A DNA stretch of 64,000 nucleotides from Klebsiella sp. BIGb0138 (lineage in GTDB: Bacteria > Pseudomonadota > Gammaproteobacteria > Enterobacterales > Enterobacteriaceae): assembly GCF_004342285.1 (NCBI RefSeq), contig NZ_SMCV01000001.1:620001-684000 (forward strand), given 5' to 3'. The translations under genes and the position numbers were made by a program. Shown here one piece after another: positions 25,771-35,992 of this stretch. Positions within the stretch are counted from its first letter, which is position 1, and each line of letters starts with the position of its first letter. The notes below the pieces were generated by a model. That model had not been told where the DNA came from, did not search any database, and saw nothing but the letters and a program-made list of their open reading frames with translations.

Positions 25771-27621
25771 ATGGACATCAGCATGCGCTATCTAAAAGGG
25801 ATAATACGCCGGATCTATCCCCGGCGTTTGCGAAACCAAATGATTCTGATGGCTATACTGATGGTTTGCATACCGATAATCGCTATTGGTTATATCGTAG
25901 AAACAGAGGGCCGTTCAGCAGTCTTATCTGAAAAAGAGAAAAAACTCTCAGCCGTCGTTAACCTGCTGAATACTGCTCTGGCCGATCGCTTTAATCACTA
26001 TAGCCATTTACCCCGTGATGAACGCATCCGGGCTCTTAATCATGAGCTAGGTCCCATTACCGAACGTATTACTGATGCCTTCCCCGGTATCGGCGCAGGG
26101 TATTACAATAAGGCGCTGGATGCCATTATCACGTATGCTCCCGCACAACTTTTTCAGGACACCGTCGGCATCACCATTACAGCAGAGCATCCTGGCCGTA
26201 GGGTCATGAACACCAACGCTCCGCTGGTATTTTCTGGCAAGCAGGTTCGCGGCGATATTCTCAACTCCATGATTCCAATCGAACGGCATGGTGAAGTCAT
26301 CGGCTATATCTGGGCCAATGAGCTGACAGAAGATATTCGCCAACAGGCATGGAAGATGGACGTCCGGATTATTGCAGTCCTGGCGGTGGGATTGATGAGT
26401 AGCCTGCTGCTGATTGTCCTCTTTTCACGGCGATTCAGTGCCAACATTGATATTATCACCGACAGTCTCTCCACCCTTGCGCAGAATAACCCTACGCGAT
26501 TACCCAATCTGCCAGGCGAACTGGGACAAATTAGCCGTAGCGTAAATGCGTTGGCGCAAACGCTACGCGAGACCAAAACCCTTAACGATCTGATCATAGA
26601 AAACGCCGCCGACGGGGTTATCGCCATCGACAGACAGGGCGATGTCACGACGATCAATCCCGCAGCAGAACAGATTACCGGCTATAAGCAGCATGAACTG
26701 GTCGGGCAACCGTATGCCACTCTGTTTACCGATCCGCATTTCCGTAGCCCCGTTCTCGACACGCTGGCGCACGGCATTGAGCATCTCGCTCAGGAGGTCA
26801 GTTTTCCGGCGCGCGACCGCACTATTGAACTTAGCGTGACGACCAGCCGAATCCACAACGCGCGGGGCGAGTTGATCGGCGCGCTGGTTATTTTTTCTGA
26901 TTTGACAGCCCGTAAAGAGGCGCAGCGCCGGCTGACCCAAACGGAGAGGCTCGCCACCCTGGGCGAATTAATGGCCGGCGTGGCTCATGAAGTCCGGAAC
27001 CCGCTGACGGCAATCCGTGGCTACGTGCAAATCATCCTCCAGCAAACTCCCCTGCCCGTGCATCAAGAATATTTATCTATCGTGCTCAATGAAATTGATT
27101 CAATCAATAAGGTCATCCAGCAGCTGCTGGATTTCTCCCGGCCCCGGCAAAGCCAATGGCAAAAAATCCATCTGAACGCCCTGATTGAAGAGGCGTTGAT
27201 TCTGGTACAAACCTCCGGCGTGCAGGCCAGAATCACCTTCGTTACGCAATTTGACGCCAACCAACCCGCGATCGTCGCGGATCGTGAATTGCTTAAGCAG
27301 GTACTCCTCAATCTGTTGATTAATGCGGTACAGGCAATAGGGGCACGAGGGGAAATTCGCATTCGAACGTGGCAATACACGCCAACACAGCTGGCGGTCG
27401 CGATTAAGGATGATGGTTGCGGTATTGATCTCGCACTGCAAAAAAAGATATTTGACCCCTTTTTCACGACCAAAGCCTCAGGTACCGGTCTTGGGCTGGC
27501 GCTGAGCCAGCGGATCATCAATGCACATCAAGGAGATATCCGCGTTACCAGCACGCCAGGATGCGGTACAACCTTCACCCTTATTTTACCGCTCAATCCC
27601 CGGGAGAACCCGCGCGTATGA
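25771..27621 (+). CDS. atoS: Sensor histidine kinase AtoS
   Basis: 616 residues from the ATG at 25771, or 612 from an ATG at 25783. Neither has a strong ribosome site; E. coli AtoS is 608. Two membrane helices (about 25-45 and 200-220) enclose a periplasmic sensor region (IVETEGRSAVLSEKEKKLSA). A HAMP-like linker, a PAS domain (about 275-385, DLIIENAADGVIAIDRQGDV) and the kinase core follow. The phospho-His is about residue 406 in MAGVAHEVRNPLTA. The ATP domain has DDGCGID and GTGLGLALSQ. It senses acetoacetate and phosphorylates AtoC. Its last codons overlap the atoC start. Confidence 0.95.
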   Translation: MDISMRYLKGIIRRIYPRRLRNQMILMAILMVCIPIIAIGYIVETEGRSAVLSEKEKKLSAVVNLLNTALADRFNHYSHLPRDERIRALNHELGPITERITDAFPGIGAGYYNKALDAIITYAPAQLFQDTVGITITAEHPGRRVMNTNAPLVFSGKQVRGDILNSMIPIERHGEVIGYIWANELTEDIRQQAWKMDVRIIAVLAVGLMSSLLLIVLFSRRFSANIDIITDSLSTLAQNNPTRLPNLPGELGQISRSVNALAQTLRETKTLNDLIIENAADGVIAIDRQGDVTTINPAAEQITGYKQHELVGQPYATLFTDPHFRSPVLDTLAHGIEHLAQEVSFPARDRTIELSVTTSRIHNARGELIGALVIFSDLTARKEAQRRLTQTERLATLGELMAGVAHEVRNPLTAIRGYVQIILQQTPLPVHQEYLSIVLNEIDSINKVIQQLLDFSRPRQSQWQKIHLNALIEEALILVQTSGVQARITFVTQFDANQPAIVADRELLKQVLLNLLINAVQAIGARGEIRIRTWQYTPTQLAVAIKDDGCGIDLALQKKIFDPFFTTKASGTGLGLALSQRIINAHQGDIRVTSTPGCGTTFTLILPLNPRENPRV

Positions 27622-29003
27622 AATCCACCTACCGTATTCTCATCGTTGATGACGAAGAGAACGTTCGCCGAATGTTGACTACGGCATTTTCCTTACAGGG
27701 ACACGAAACGCACTCCGTTAGTAATGGCCAGGACGCGCTACGAACCTTTGCACAAACGCAGCCAGATGTGGTGTTGATGGATATTCGGATGCCGGAAATG
27801 GACGGTATCGCGGCGCTGAAAGCCATGCGGGCGATGGAGCCAGGGATCCCCATCATTTTGATGACCGCCTATGCGGAAGTGGAGACGGCAGTAGAAGCCT
27901 TACGCAGCGGGGCATTCGATTATGTGATCAAACCTTTCGATCTTGACGAACTAACCTTAGTGATTCAACGAGCGCTACAGCTTCAGGCGATGAAGCAAGA
28001 GATCCGCAGCCTGCATAAGGCGCTGAGCACCAGCTGGCAGTGGGGGCATATTCTGACGAACAGCCCGGCAATGATGGATATCTGCAAAGACACGGCCAAA
28101 ATCGCCCTCTCGCAGGCCAGCGTACTGGTTAGCGGCGAAAGCGGGACCGGGAAAGAGCTGATCGCCCGCGCGATTCACTATAATTCCCGCCGCTCAAACG
28201 GCCCGTTTATCAAGATTAACTGCGCCGCTTTACCGGAATCATTACTGGAAAGCGAGCTCTTTGGTCATGAAAAAGGCGCTTTTACCGGCGCGCAGACCCT
28301 ACGTCAGGGACTGTTTGAACGAGCGCATCGGGGAACGCTGTTACTCGATGAGATTGGCGAAATGCCGCCGATCCTCCAGGCTAAACTACTGCGCATTCTG
28401 CAGGAAAGAGAATTTGAGCGCATTGGCGGACATCAAACCATTAAGGTCGATATTCGCATTATCGCCGCCACCAACCGGGATCTACAGGCGATGGTGAAAG
28501 AAGGCCATTTTCGCGAAGACCTGTTTTACCGCCTGAATGTGATTCATCTGATGCTGCCGCCGCTAAGAGAGCGGCGAGAAGATATCGCCCTGCTGGCCAA
28601 CCATTTTCTGCAGAAATTCAGTTCGGAAAATCAGCGCGATATCATTGAGATTGACCCGGCGGCGCTCTCGCTGCTCGCCACCTGGCCATGGCCGGGCAAT
28701 ATCCGCGAGCTATCCAACGTCATTGAACGCGCGGTGGTGATGAGCACCGGCGCGGTCATTTTCGCCGAAGACTTACCCGCTCAGTTCCGTCATCCCATCA
28801 GCACGACGACGGAAATGAAGCCGGCGCAGGCGGGAGAACGAAATCTGAAAGAGGAGATCAAGCGTGAAGAGAAACGGATCATTCTTGAGGTGCTCGAACA
28901 GCAGGAGGGAAATCGCACCCGCACCGCATTAATGCTGGGTATCAGCCGACGTGCCTTGATGTATAAACTGCAGGAGTACGATATCGACCCGGCGGGTATC
29001 TAA
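27618..29003 (+). CDS. atoC: Sigma-54-dependent response regulator AtoC
   Basis: 461 residues from the ATG at 27618, which overlaps the atoS stop (ATGA), so translation is coupled. The frame is open from 27561, but the extra residues lie inside atoS. The receiver domain has D55 in VVLMDIRMPEMDG. The AAA+ domain has Walker A GESGTGKE, the sigma-54-contact loop GAFTGA, and Walker B LLLDEIGEMP. The C-terminal Fis-type helix-turn-helix reads NRTRTALMLGISRRALMYKL. Phosphorylated AtoC activates atoDAEB through the palindrome at 29016-29054. Confidence 0.97.
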   Translation: MKSTYRILIVDDEENVRRMLTTAFSLQGHETHSVSNGQDALRTFAQTQPDVVLMDIRMPEMDGIAALKAMRAMEPGIPIILMTAYAEVETAVEALRSGAFDYVIKPFDLDELTLVIQRALQLQAMKQEIRSLHKALSTSWQWGHILTNSPAMMDICKDTAKIALSQASVLVSGESGTGKELIARAIHYNSRRSNGPFIKINCAALPESLLESELFGHEKGAFTGAQTLRQGLFERAHRGTLLLDEIGEMPPILQAKLLRILQEREFERIGGHQTIKVDIRIIAATNRDLQAMVKEGHFREDLFYRLNVIHLMLPPLRERREDIALLANHFLQKFSSENQRDIIEIDPAALSLLATWPWPGNIRELSNVIERAVVMSTGAVIFAEDLPAQFRHPISTTTEMKPAQAGERNLKEEIKREEKRIILEVLEQQEGNRTRTALMLGISRRALMYKLQEYDIDPAGI

Positions 29004-29015
29004 TACCAAAATCTG

Positions 29016-29054
29016 CTATGCAGGATTTTGCACAGTGCGCAAAATCCTGCATAG
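29016..29054 (+). promoter_or_regulatory. AtoC-binding palindrome upstream of atoD
   Basis: Arms CTATGCAGGATTTTGC (29016-29031) and GCAAAATCCTGCATAG (29039-29054) are exact inverse complements around ACAGTGC. E. coli has the same structure, with a slightly different core, as the AtoC enhancer. It lies about 85 bp upstream of the sigma-54 -24 element, a normal enhancer distance. Confidence 0.9.
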
Positions 29055-29138
29055 TTTCCGCCGTCACCATCGACAAAAAAAGCCAAAATAAACCTTTAAA
29101 TTCAATCAATTAATAAAAACCACTTCAAATTCCAACTC

Positions 29139-29154
29139 TGGCACCCCGCTTGCT
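29139..29154 (+). promoter_or_regulatory. Sigma-54 promoter of atoDAEB
   Basis: TGGCAC-CCCGC-TTGCT, with GG at 29140-29141 and GC at 29152-29153 separated by exactly 10 bp. This is the -24/-12 pattern of RpoN promoters. The predicted start is near 29165, about 35 bp before the atoD ATG. Confidence 0.9.
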
Positions 29155-29199
29155 ATCCCCTTGGTGTACCCAACACGGAGTATGCAAAAGGGAAACACA

Positions 29200-29859
29200 A
29201 TGAAAAATAAACTGATTACCTTACAGGACGCCTCTGGCTTCTTTCGTGACGGCATGACCATTATGGTTGGCGGCTTTATGGGGGTTGGCACCCCGCCCCG
29301 CCTTGTCGCGGCGTTACTTGAATCCGGCGTCAGAGATCTCACCCTCATTGCCAACGATACTGCATTCGTTGATACCGGCATTGGTCCACTGATCGTCAAT
29401 GGCCGGGTTAGCAAAGTTATCGCTTCCCATATTGGCACCAATCCCGAAACGGGTCGCCGCATGATTGCCGAAGAGATGGAGGTTCAGCTGGTTCCGCAAG
29501 GTACCCTGATTGAACAAATCCGCTGCGGCGGCGCAGGCCTCGGCGGCTTTTTGACGGCAACCGGCGTCGGTACCGTCGTAGAGGAGGGTAAGCAGACCCT
29601 CACTCTTGACGGCAAAACCTGGCTCCTGGAACGCCCTTTACGTGCGGATCTGGCGCTTATCCGCGCCCATCAAGCCGACTCATCTGGCAACCTCACCTAC
29701 CGACTCAGCGCCCGCAATTTCAACCCGCTTATTGCTCTCGCAGCCGACATTGCGCTGGCTGAACCCGATGAACTGGTCGACACCGGCGCGCTCCAACCTG
29801 ACCAGATCGTGACCCCTGGCGCCGTTATCGACCATATCCTCATGCCGCAGGAGAAATAA
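29200..29859 (+). CDS. atoD: Acetate CoA-transferase subunit alpha (AtoD)
   Basis: 219 residues from the ATG at 29200 ([19 protein letters not shown]); upstream in-frame starts at 29161 and 29182 overlap the promoter. The CoA-binding motif [12 protein letters not shown] is at about residues 24-35. It pairs with AtoA to move CoA from acetyl-CoA onto acetoacetate or short-chain fatty acids. It is the first gene of atoDAEB; atoA follows after 2 bp. Control is by AtoC and sigma-54. Confidence 0.96.
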   Translation: MKNKLITLQDASGFFRDGMTIMVGGFMGVGTPPRLVAALLESGVRDLTLIANDTAFVDTGIGPLIVNGRVSKVIASHIGTNPETGRRMIAEEMEVQLVPQGTLIEQIRCGGAGLGGFLTATGVGTVVEEGKQTLTLDGKTWLLERPLRADLALIRAHQADSSGNLTYRLSARNFNPLIALAADIALAEPDELVDTGALQPDQIVTPGAVIDHILMPQEK

Positions 29860-29861
29860 TC

Positions 29862-30512
29862 ATGGATGCTAAACAACGTATCGCGCGCCGCGTGGCGCAA
29901 GAACTTCGCGATGGCGACATCGTTAACCTCGGCATTGGCCTGCCAACAATGGTGGCAAACTTCCTGCCGAACGACATTCACATCACACTGCAATCCGAGA
30001 ACGGTTTTCTGGGTCTGGGGCCGGTGACCACAGTCCATCCCGATCTGGTAAACGCAGGCGGGCAACCCTGCGGGATTTTGCCCGGCGCAGCGATGTTCGA
30101 CAGCGCGATGTCCTTCTCGCTAATTCGCGGCGGTCATGTTGATGCCTGCGTTCTTGGCGGACTGCAGGTAGATGAGCAGGCTAACCTCGCCAACTGGGTG
30201 GTCCCCGGCAAAATGGTGCCCGGTATGGGCGGCGCAATGGATCTGGTTACCGGCGCACGCAAAGTCATTATCGCAATGGAACATTGCGCCAAAGATGGTT
30301 CGGCGAAGATTCTGCGCCAATGTACGATGCCGCTTACCGCACAACATGCGGTGCACATGCTGGTGACCGAGCTTGCGGTGTTCCGCTTTATTGACGGCAA
30401 GATGTGGCTCACCGAAATCGTCGAAGGATGCGACCTCGACACCCTGCACGCAAAAACCGAAGCGCATTTCGCCATCGCCGCGGACCTGCTAATACAACGA
30501 GGTGACGCATGA
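29862..30512 (+). CDS. atoA: Acetate CoA-transferase subunit beta (AtoA)
   Basis: 216 residues, the same as E. coli. The catalytic glutamate lies in LQSENGFLG, the SENG motif of family I CoA-transferases, which forms the glutamyl-CoA thioester. The motif NLGIGLPT near residue 22 and GGAMDLVTGARKVIIAMEH are conserved. It forms a heterotetramer with AtoD in the cytoplasm. The stop codon overlaps the atoE start (ATGA). Confidence 0.97.
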   Translation: MDAKQRIARRVAQELRDGDIVNLGIGLPTMVANFLPNDIHITLQSENGFLGLGPVTTVHPDLVNAGGQPCGILPGAAMFDSAMSFSLIRGGHVDACVLGGLQVDEQANLANWVVPGKMVPGMGGAMDLVTGARKVIIAMEHCAKDGSAKILRQCTMPLTAQHAVHMLVTELAVFRFIDGKMWLTEIVEGCDLDTLHAKTEAHFAIAADLLIQRGDA

Positions 30513-31831
30513 TTGGCCGTATCTCGCGTTTTATGACGCGTATCGTCAGCCGCTGGCTTCCCGATCCTCTGATCTTTGCCATGCTGTTAACTCTGCTGAC
30601 CTTTGCCATTGCGCTCTGGCTCACGCCGCAAACGCCAGTCAGCATGGTGAAACTATGGGGCGACGGTTTCTGGAATCTGCTGGCTTTCGGTATGCAAATG
30701 GCGCTGATTATTGTCACAGGTCATGCCCTGGCAAGCTCAGGACCGGTAAAAAGCCTGCTGCGTACCGCCGCCTCAGCAGCCAAAACGCCGGCCCAGGGCG
30801 TGATGCTGGTCACCTTCTTTGGCTCGGTCGCCTGCGTAATCAACTGGGGCTTCGGCCTGGTGGTCGGGGCGATGTTTGCCCGCGAAGTCGCTCGTCGGGT
30901 GCCCGGTTCCGACTATCCGCTACTGATTGCCTGCGCCTATATCGGGTTTCTCACCTGGGGCGGCGGCTTCTCTGGATCCATGCCTCTGCTGGCGGCCACG
31001 CCGGGCAACCCGGTCGAACATATCGCCGGATTAATCCCGGTCGGCGATACCCTGTTCACCAGATTCAACATCTTTATCACGCTCGGACTGATCGTGGTGA
31101 TGCCATTCATTACCCGGATGATGACGCCAAAACCGTCGGACGTGGTCAGTATCGATCCGGCATTGCTGCTGGAAGAGGCCGATTTTCAGAAGAAATTGCC
31201 GGCTGATGCCCCACCATCGGAACGGCTGGAGGAGAGCCGTATCCTGGCATTGATCGTTGGCGCGCTGGGCATTGCTTACCTCGCACTCTATTTCGCTGAG
31301 AAGGGATTTAACATCACCATCAATACCGTCAATCTGATGTTTATGATTGCCGGCCTGCTGCTGCACAAGACGCCGATGGCTTATATGCGCGCCATCAGCG
31401 CCGCGGCACGTAGTACCGCCGGAATTCTGGTGCAGTTTCCCTTTTATGCCGGGATCCAACTGATGATGGAACATTCCGGTCTCGGCGGCCTTATCACGGA
31501 ATTCTTCATTAACGTTGCCAATAAAGACACCTTCCCGGTAATGACCTTCTTTAGCTCTGCGCTGATTAACTTTGCCGTTCCCTCGGGCGGCGGCCACTGG
31601 GTAATCCAGGGACCGTTCGTTATGCCTGCGGCCCAGGCGCTAGGGGCCGATCTCGGTAAATCGGTGATGGCAATCGCCTACGGCGAACAGTGGATGAACA
31701 TGGCGCAACCGTTCTGGGCGCTACCTGCGCTGGCCATTGCCGGACTGGGGGTACGCGACATTATGGGGTACTGCATCACCGCCCTGCTCTTCTCCGGCGT
31801 CATTTTTGTCATTGGTTTGACCTTGTTCTGA
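30509..31831 (+). CDS. atoE: Short-chain fatty acid transporter AtoE
   Basis: 440 residues with about 10-12 membrane helices, the length of E. coli AtoE. It begins [20 protein letters not shown]. The conserved loop [20 protein letters not shown] and the C-terminal [20 protein letters not shown] are family marks. It imports short-chain fatty acids such as butyrate across the inner membrane to feed AtoDA. Its ATG overlaps the atoA stop by four bases, so the two are translationally coupled. Confidence 0.95.
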   Translation: MIGRISRFMTRIVSRWLPDPLIFAMLLTLLTFAIALWLTPQTPVSMVKLWGDGFWNLLAFGMQMALIIVTGHALASSGPVKSLLRTAASAAKTPAQGVMLVTFFGSVACVINWGFGLVVGAMFAREVARRVPGSDYPLLIACAYIGFLTWGGGFSGSMPLLAATPGNPVEHIAGLIPVGDTLFTRFNIFITLGLIVVMPFITRMMTPKPSDVVSIDPALLLEEADFQKKLPADAPPSERLEESRILALIVGALGIAYLALYFAEKGFNITINTVNLMFMIAGLLLHKTPMAYMRAISAAARSTAGILVQFPFYAGIQLMMEHSGLGGLITEFFINVANKDTFPVMTFFSSALINFAVPSGGGHWVIQGPFVMPAAQALGADLGKSVMAIAYGEQWMNMAQPFWALPALAIAGLGVRDIMGYCITALLFSGVIFVIGLTLF

Positions 31832-31859
31832 CGGCAACCCTCACTTTAAGGAACAGAAG

Positions 31860-33044
31860 ATGAAAAATTGTGTCATCGTCAGTGCGGCACGTACCGCCAT
31901 CGGCAGCTTTAATGGCGCGCTAGCAACCACCAGCGCGATAGATCTTGGAGCAATCGTGATTAAAGCCGTTCTCGAACGCGCCCAGCTCGATCCACTGCGG
32001 GTTGATGAAGTCATTATGGGGAACGTGCTGCAGGCCGGGCTTGGACAAAACCCGGCGCGCCAGGCTCTGTTGAAAAGCGGTCTCGCCGAAACGGTCTGCG
32101 GTTTTACCGTGAACAAGGTTTGCGGCTCCGGTCTTAAAAGCGTCGCGCTTGCTGCCCAGGCGATTCAGGCTGGACAGGCGCAGGCGATAGTGGCGGGCGG
32201 TATGGAGAACATGAGCCTGGCGCCGTACCTGCTGGGCGCGAAAGCCCGCTGGGGCTATCGTCTCGGCGACGGAGAGCTATCCGACGTTATTCTCCGCGAC
32301 GGCCTGATCTGCGCTACGCACGGCTATCATATGGGCATCACTGCCGAAAATGTCGCCCGGGAGTACGGCATCAGCCGGGAGATGCAGGATGAACTTTCAC
32401 TGCAATCGCAGCTTAAGGCGATCACGGCTATCAAGAATGGTGCATTTCAGGCGGAAATCGTCCCCGTCAACGTGGTATCGCGCAAGAAAACCGTTGTTTT
32501 TGACCGCGATGAATTCCCCAAAGCCGACTCCACGACGGAAGGTCTCGCCGCGTTGCGCCCGGCCTTCGATAAAGCAGGTACCGTAACCGCCGGTAACGCC
32601 TCAGGGATCAACGACGGTGCGGCGGCCCTGGTAGTGATGGAGGAAGCGGCGGCGCTGGCGGCGGGGCTTAAACCCCTTGCCCGTATCAAAGCCTATGCCA
32701 GCGGCGGTGTCGCTCCGGCGCTGATGGGCATGGGGCCGGTTCCCGCCACGCAAAAGGCGCTGCAACAGTGCGGACTACAGCTTTCTGATATCGATCTGAT
32801 TGAAGCCAATGAGGCATTTGCGGCACAGTTCCTTGCCGTCGGGAAAACGCTCGGCTTTGATCGGCAGAAAGTGAACGTCAACGGCGGGGCTATCGCGCTT
32901 GGGCACCCTATTGGCGCCAGCGGCGCGCGAATCCTGGTGACGCTGCTGCATGCCCTCTCTGCGCGGGATAAAACGCTCGGGCTGGCAACGCTGTGTATTG
33001 GCGGCGGCCAGGGAATTGCCATGATTGTCGAAAGAATGAATTAA
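31860..33044 (+). CDS. atoB: Acetyl-CoA acetyltransferase (thiolase II) AtoB
   Basis: 394 residues. Cleaves acetoacetyl-CoA to two acetyl-CoA, the last step of the ato pathway. The nucleophile Cys88 lies in [10 protein letters not shown]. The catalytic histidine is in [17 protein letters not shown] and the base cysteine in [10 protein letters not shown]. It follows atoE by 28 bp with a good AAGGAA ribosome site and ends the operon at a terminator shared with gyrA. Confidence 0.97.
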   Translation: MKNCVIVSAARTAIGSFNGALATTSAIDLGAIVIKAVLERAQLDPLRVDEVIMGNVLQAGLGQNPARQALLKSGLAETVCGFTVNKVCGSGLKSVALAAQAIQAGQAQAIVAGGMENMSLAPYLLGAKARWGYRLGDGELSDVILRDGLICATHGYHMGITAENVAREYGISREMQDELSLQSQLKAITAIKNGAFQAEIVPVNVVSRKKTVVFDRDEFPKADSTTEGLAALRPAFDKAGTVTAGNASGINDGAAALVVMEEAAALAAGLKPLARIKAYASGGVAPALMGMGPVPATQKALQQCGLQLSDIDLIEANEAFAAQFLAVGKTLGFDRQKVNVNGGAIALGHPIGASGARILVTLLHALSARDKTLGLATLCIGGGQGIAMIVERMN

Positions 33045-33070
33045 AAAAAGGCCGGGGTATCCCCCCGGCC
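33043..33070. terminator. Shared terminator between atoB and gyrA
   Basis: The hairpin GGCCGGGG and CCCCGGCC is flanked by seven As on the atoB side, which become Us for gyrA on the minus strand. It is a good intrinsic terminator for gyrA. For atoB the downstream U tract is poor (CTCTTCG). Confidence 0.8.
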
Positions 33071-33092
33071 CTCTTCGCACAGCTACCGCAGA

Positions 33093-35732
33093 TTATTCTT
33101 CATCTTCGGCGATGTCATCATCGGCATCAGCGTCGGTTTCCGGCGCGATATCATCATCGCCTTCCGCAACGCTGCCATCGATGGCATCCAGCTCTTCGTC
33201 ATCAACCGGCTCAGCCACGCGCTGCAGACCCACGACGTTTTCGTCTTCCGCAGTACGAATCAGAATAACGCCCTGAGTGTTACGACCGACGATGCTAACT
33301 TCCGATACGCGAGTACGCACCAGGGTGCCAGCATCGGTGATCATCATGATCTGATCGCAATCATCAACCTGCACCGCACCGACCACGGAACCATTACGTT
33401 CGGTGACCTTGATGGAGATAACGCCCTGGGTCGCACGAGACTTGGTCGGATACTCTTCCGCCGCCGTACGTTTACCGTAACCATTCTGCGTAACGGTCAG
33501 GATCGCCCCTTCGCCGCGCGGAATAATCAGCGAGACCACTTTATCTTCACCGGCCAGCTTAATACCGCGAACGCCGGTTGCCGTACGGCCCATCGCGCGG
33601 ACCGCGCTCTCTTTAAAGCGCACCACTTTGCCGGCCGCGGAGAACAGCATCGCTTCGTCGTTACCGTTAGTCAGGTCAACGCCAATCAGTTCATCGCCTT
33701 CATTCAGGTTAACGGCAATAATACCGGCTGAACGCGGACGGCTGAACTCGGTCAGCGCGGTTTTCTTCACGGTACCGCTGGCGGTCGCCATAAAGACGTT
33801 CACGCCCTCTTCGTACTCGCGTACCGGCAGAATGGCGGTGATACGTTCGTTGGCTTCCAGCGGCAGCAGGTTGACGATTGGACGCCCGCGCGCCCCACGG
33901 CTGGCTTCCGGCAGCTGATAGACCTTCATCCAGTACAGGCGACCACGGCTCGAGAAGCAGAGGATCGTGTCATGGGTATTGGCCACCAGCAGGCGGTCGA
34001 TAAAGTCTTCTTCTTTAATACGGGCGGCTGATTTACCTTTGCCACCGCGGCGCTGCGCCTCATAGTCGGTCAGCGGCTGATACTTCACATAGCCCTGGTG
34101 AGACAGGGTGACCACCACATCTTCCTGGTTGATCAGATCTTCGATGTTGATATCCGCGGTGTTGGCGGTGATTTCGGTACGACGCTGATCGCCGAACTGC
34201 TCGCGCATGGCTTCCAGCTCTTCGCGAATCACTTCCATCAGACGATCGGCGCTGCCGAGGATATGCAGCAGCTCAGCAATCTGTTCCAGCAGCTCTTTAT
34301 ATTCGTCGAGCAGTTTTTCGTGCTCAAGGCCGGTTAGTTTCTGCAAACGCAGATCCAGAATCGCCTGCGCCTGCTGTTCGGTCAGATAGTATTGACCGTC
34401 GCGCACGCCGAACTCTGGCTCCAGCCACTCCGGACGCGCAGCATCATCACCGGCGCGTTCCAGCATCGCCGCCACGTTACCCAGATCCCATGGGCGAGCA
34501 ATCAGGCCGGCTTTGGCTTCCGCAGGCGTTGGCGCACGGCGGATAAGCTCGATGATCGGATCGATGTTGGCCAGCGCAATCGCCAGCGCTTCCAGGATAT
34601 GCGCACGATCGCGAGCTTTACGCAGTTCGAAAATGGTACGACGCGTCACCACTTCACGACGGTGGCGCACGAACGCTGAAAGGATATCTTTCAGGTTCAT
34701 GATTTTCGGCTGACCATGGTGCAACGCAACCATGTTAATGCCGAAGGAGACCTGCAGCTGCGTCTGGGAATAGAGGTTGTTGAGAACCACTTCACCCACC
34801 GCATCGCGCTTCACTTCAATCACGATGCGCATCCCGTCTTTATCAGACTCGTCACGCAGCGCGCTGATACCTTCAACGCGTTTGTCTTTCACCAGCTCGG
34901 CAATTTTCTCAATCAGGCGCGCTTTGTTCACCTGATACGGAATTTCGTGCACGATGATGGTTTCACGACCCGTTTTGGCATCGGTTTCCACCTCAGCGCG
35001 GGCGCGGATATAAATTTTACCGCGACCGGTACGGTAAGCTTCCTCAATACCACGACGACCATTAATAATGGCGGCGGTCGGGAAGTCCGGCCCCGGGATG
35101 TGTTCCATCAGCCCTTCGACGGAGATATCTTCATCGTCGATATAGGCCAGGCAGCCGTTGATCACTTCCGTCAGGTTGTGTGGCGGAATGTTGGTCGCCA
35201 TCCCGACTGCGATACCGGACGAACCGTTTACCAGCAGGTTAGGGATTTTGGTCGGCATGACGTCAGGGATGCGCTCCGTACCGTCATAGTTATCAACGAA
35301 ATCAACCGTCTCTTTTTCCAGGTCGGCCATCAGCTCGTGGGCGATTTTCGACATACGGATTTCCGTATAACGCATCGCTGCGGCGGAGTCGCCATCGACA
35401 GAACCGAAGTTACCCTGGCCATCGACCAGCATATAACGCAAGGAGAATGGCTGCGCCATACGGACAATGGTGTCATAAACGGCGGTATCACCATGAGGGT
35501 GGTATTTACCGATGACGTCACCAACGACACGGGCGGATTTTTTATAGGCTTTGTTCCAGTCATTGCCCAATACGTTCATGGCGTAAAGTACGCGACGGTG
35601 TACCGGTTTCAGGCCATCTCGGACATCCGGCAGCGCACGGCCAACAATGACCGACATCGCATAATCCAGATACGAGCTCTTAAGCTCTTCCTCAATGTTG
35701 ACCGGTGTAATTTCTCTCGCAAGGTCGCTCAT
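33093..35732 (-). CDS. gyrA: DNA gyrase subunit A
   Basis: 879 residues (E. coli 875). It is the breaking and rejoining subunit of gyrase, acting with GyrB as A2B2 to introduce negative supercoils. The quinolone-resistance region reads [19 protein letters not shown], with Thr83 and Asp87. The catalytic tyrosine lies in [13 protein letters not shown]. The C-terminal beta-pinwheel has the GyrA box QRRGGKG. The acidic tail ([21 protein letters not shown] region) is longer than in E. coli. Thr83 is, as I recall, the normal residue in K. oxytoca and K. aerogenes and is not by itself a resistance mutation. Confidence 0.98.
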   Translation of the reverse strand: MSDLAREITPVNIEEELKSSYLDYAMSVIVGRALPDVRDGLKPVHRRVLYAMNVLGNDWNKAYKKSARVVGDVIGKYHPHGDTAVYDTIVRMAQPFSLRYMLVDGQGNFGSVDGDSAAAMRYTEIRMSKIAHELMADLEKETVDFVDNYDGTERIPDVMPTKIPNLLVNGSSGIAVGMATNIPPHNLTEVINGCLAYIDDEDISVEGLMEHIPGPDFPTAAIINGRRGIEEAYRTGRGKIYIRARAEVETDAKTGRETIIVHEIPYQVNKARLIEKIAELVKDKRVEGISALRDESDKDGMRIVIEVKRDAVGEVVLNNLYSQTQLQVSFGINMVALHHGQPKIMNLKDILSAFVRHRREVVTRRTIFELRKARDRAHILEALAIALANIDPIIELIRRAPTPAEAKAGLIARPWDLGNVAAMLERAGDDAARPEWLEPEFGVRDGQYYLTEQQAQAILDLRLQKLTGLEHEKLLDEYKELLEQIAELLHILGSADRLMEVIREELEAMREQFGDQRRTEITANTADINIEDLINQEDVVVTLSHQGYVKYQPLTDYEAQRRGGKGKSAARIKEEDFIDRLLVANTHDTILCFSSRGRLYWMKVYQLPEASRGARGRPIVNLLPLEANERITAILPVREYEEGVNVFMATASGTVKKTALTEFSRPRSAGIIAVNLNEGDELIGVDLTNGNDEAMLFSAAGKVVRFKESAVRAMGRTATGVRGIKLAGEDKVVSLIIPRGEGAILTVTQNGYGKRTAAEEYPTKSRATQGVISIKVTERNGSVVGAVQVDDCDQIMMITDAGTLVRTRVSEVSIVGRNTQGVILIRTAEDENVVGLQRVAEPVDDEELDAIDGSVAEGDDDIAPETDADADDDIAEDEE

Positions 35733-35776
35733 CTAACCGCTATCCCTCTACTGTATCCCGGATTCAAAGGTCGCAA

Positions 35777-35807
35777 ATTATAACACAGCCACGGTGATAC
35801 GGGTAAA
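35777..35807 (-). promoter_or_regulatory. Predicted gyrA promoter
   Basis: On the minus strand a perfect TATAAT (35777-35782) lies about 45 bp before the gyrA ATG. A TTTACC -35 candidate (35802-35807) is 19 bp upstream, a long spacer like those of supercoiling-sensitive promoters. The boxes are predicted by eye. Confidence 0.55.
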
Positions 35808-35809
35808 CC

Positions 35810-35925
35810 TATACCCAATGAATTTCGCGCTGCGTCAGGCCGGCAAATGCCGGAGTCCTGCTGAGCTGACTTTAGTCAGTGATTCCCGGGCTAATGAACG
35901 GGCGCGGCGAAAGGCGATGGGTATA
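35810..35925. repeat. 116-bp imperfect palindromic element between gyrA and ubiG
   Basis: The ends are inverted: TATACCCA (35810-35817) and TGGGTATA (35918-35925). Five bases in, TTTCGC and GCGAAA also pair. Inside, CTGACTTTAGTCAG forms a small hairpin. This looks like one of the small non-coding palindromic repeats scattered through enterobacterial chromosomes. I cannot name the family with certainty; it is not IRU/ERIC by sequence as I recall it. Confidence 0.7.
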
Positions 35926-35992
35926 TACGGTTTATTCATGGCGGCCAACTGATATACTCGCCGGTCTGAACAGAAAAGGAGTAAGAGCGCCC

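Noticed and set aside
35472..35498. GyrA Thr83 as an acquired quinolone-resistance mutation
   Set aside because: Thr83 is remembered as wild type in several Klebsiella-related species, and Asp87 is unchanged.
35879..35992. N-terminal extension of UbiG
   Set aside because: The added 38 residues come from translating the palindromic element; the AAAGGAG site and the E. coli length support 35993.
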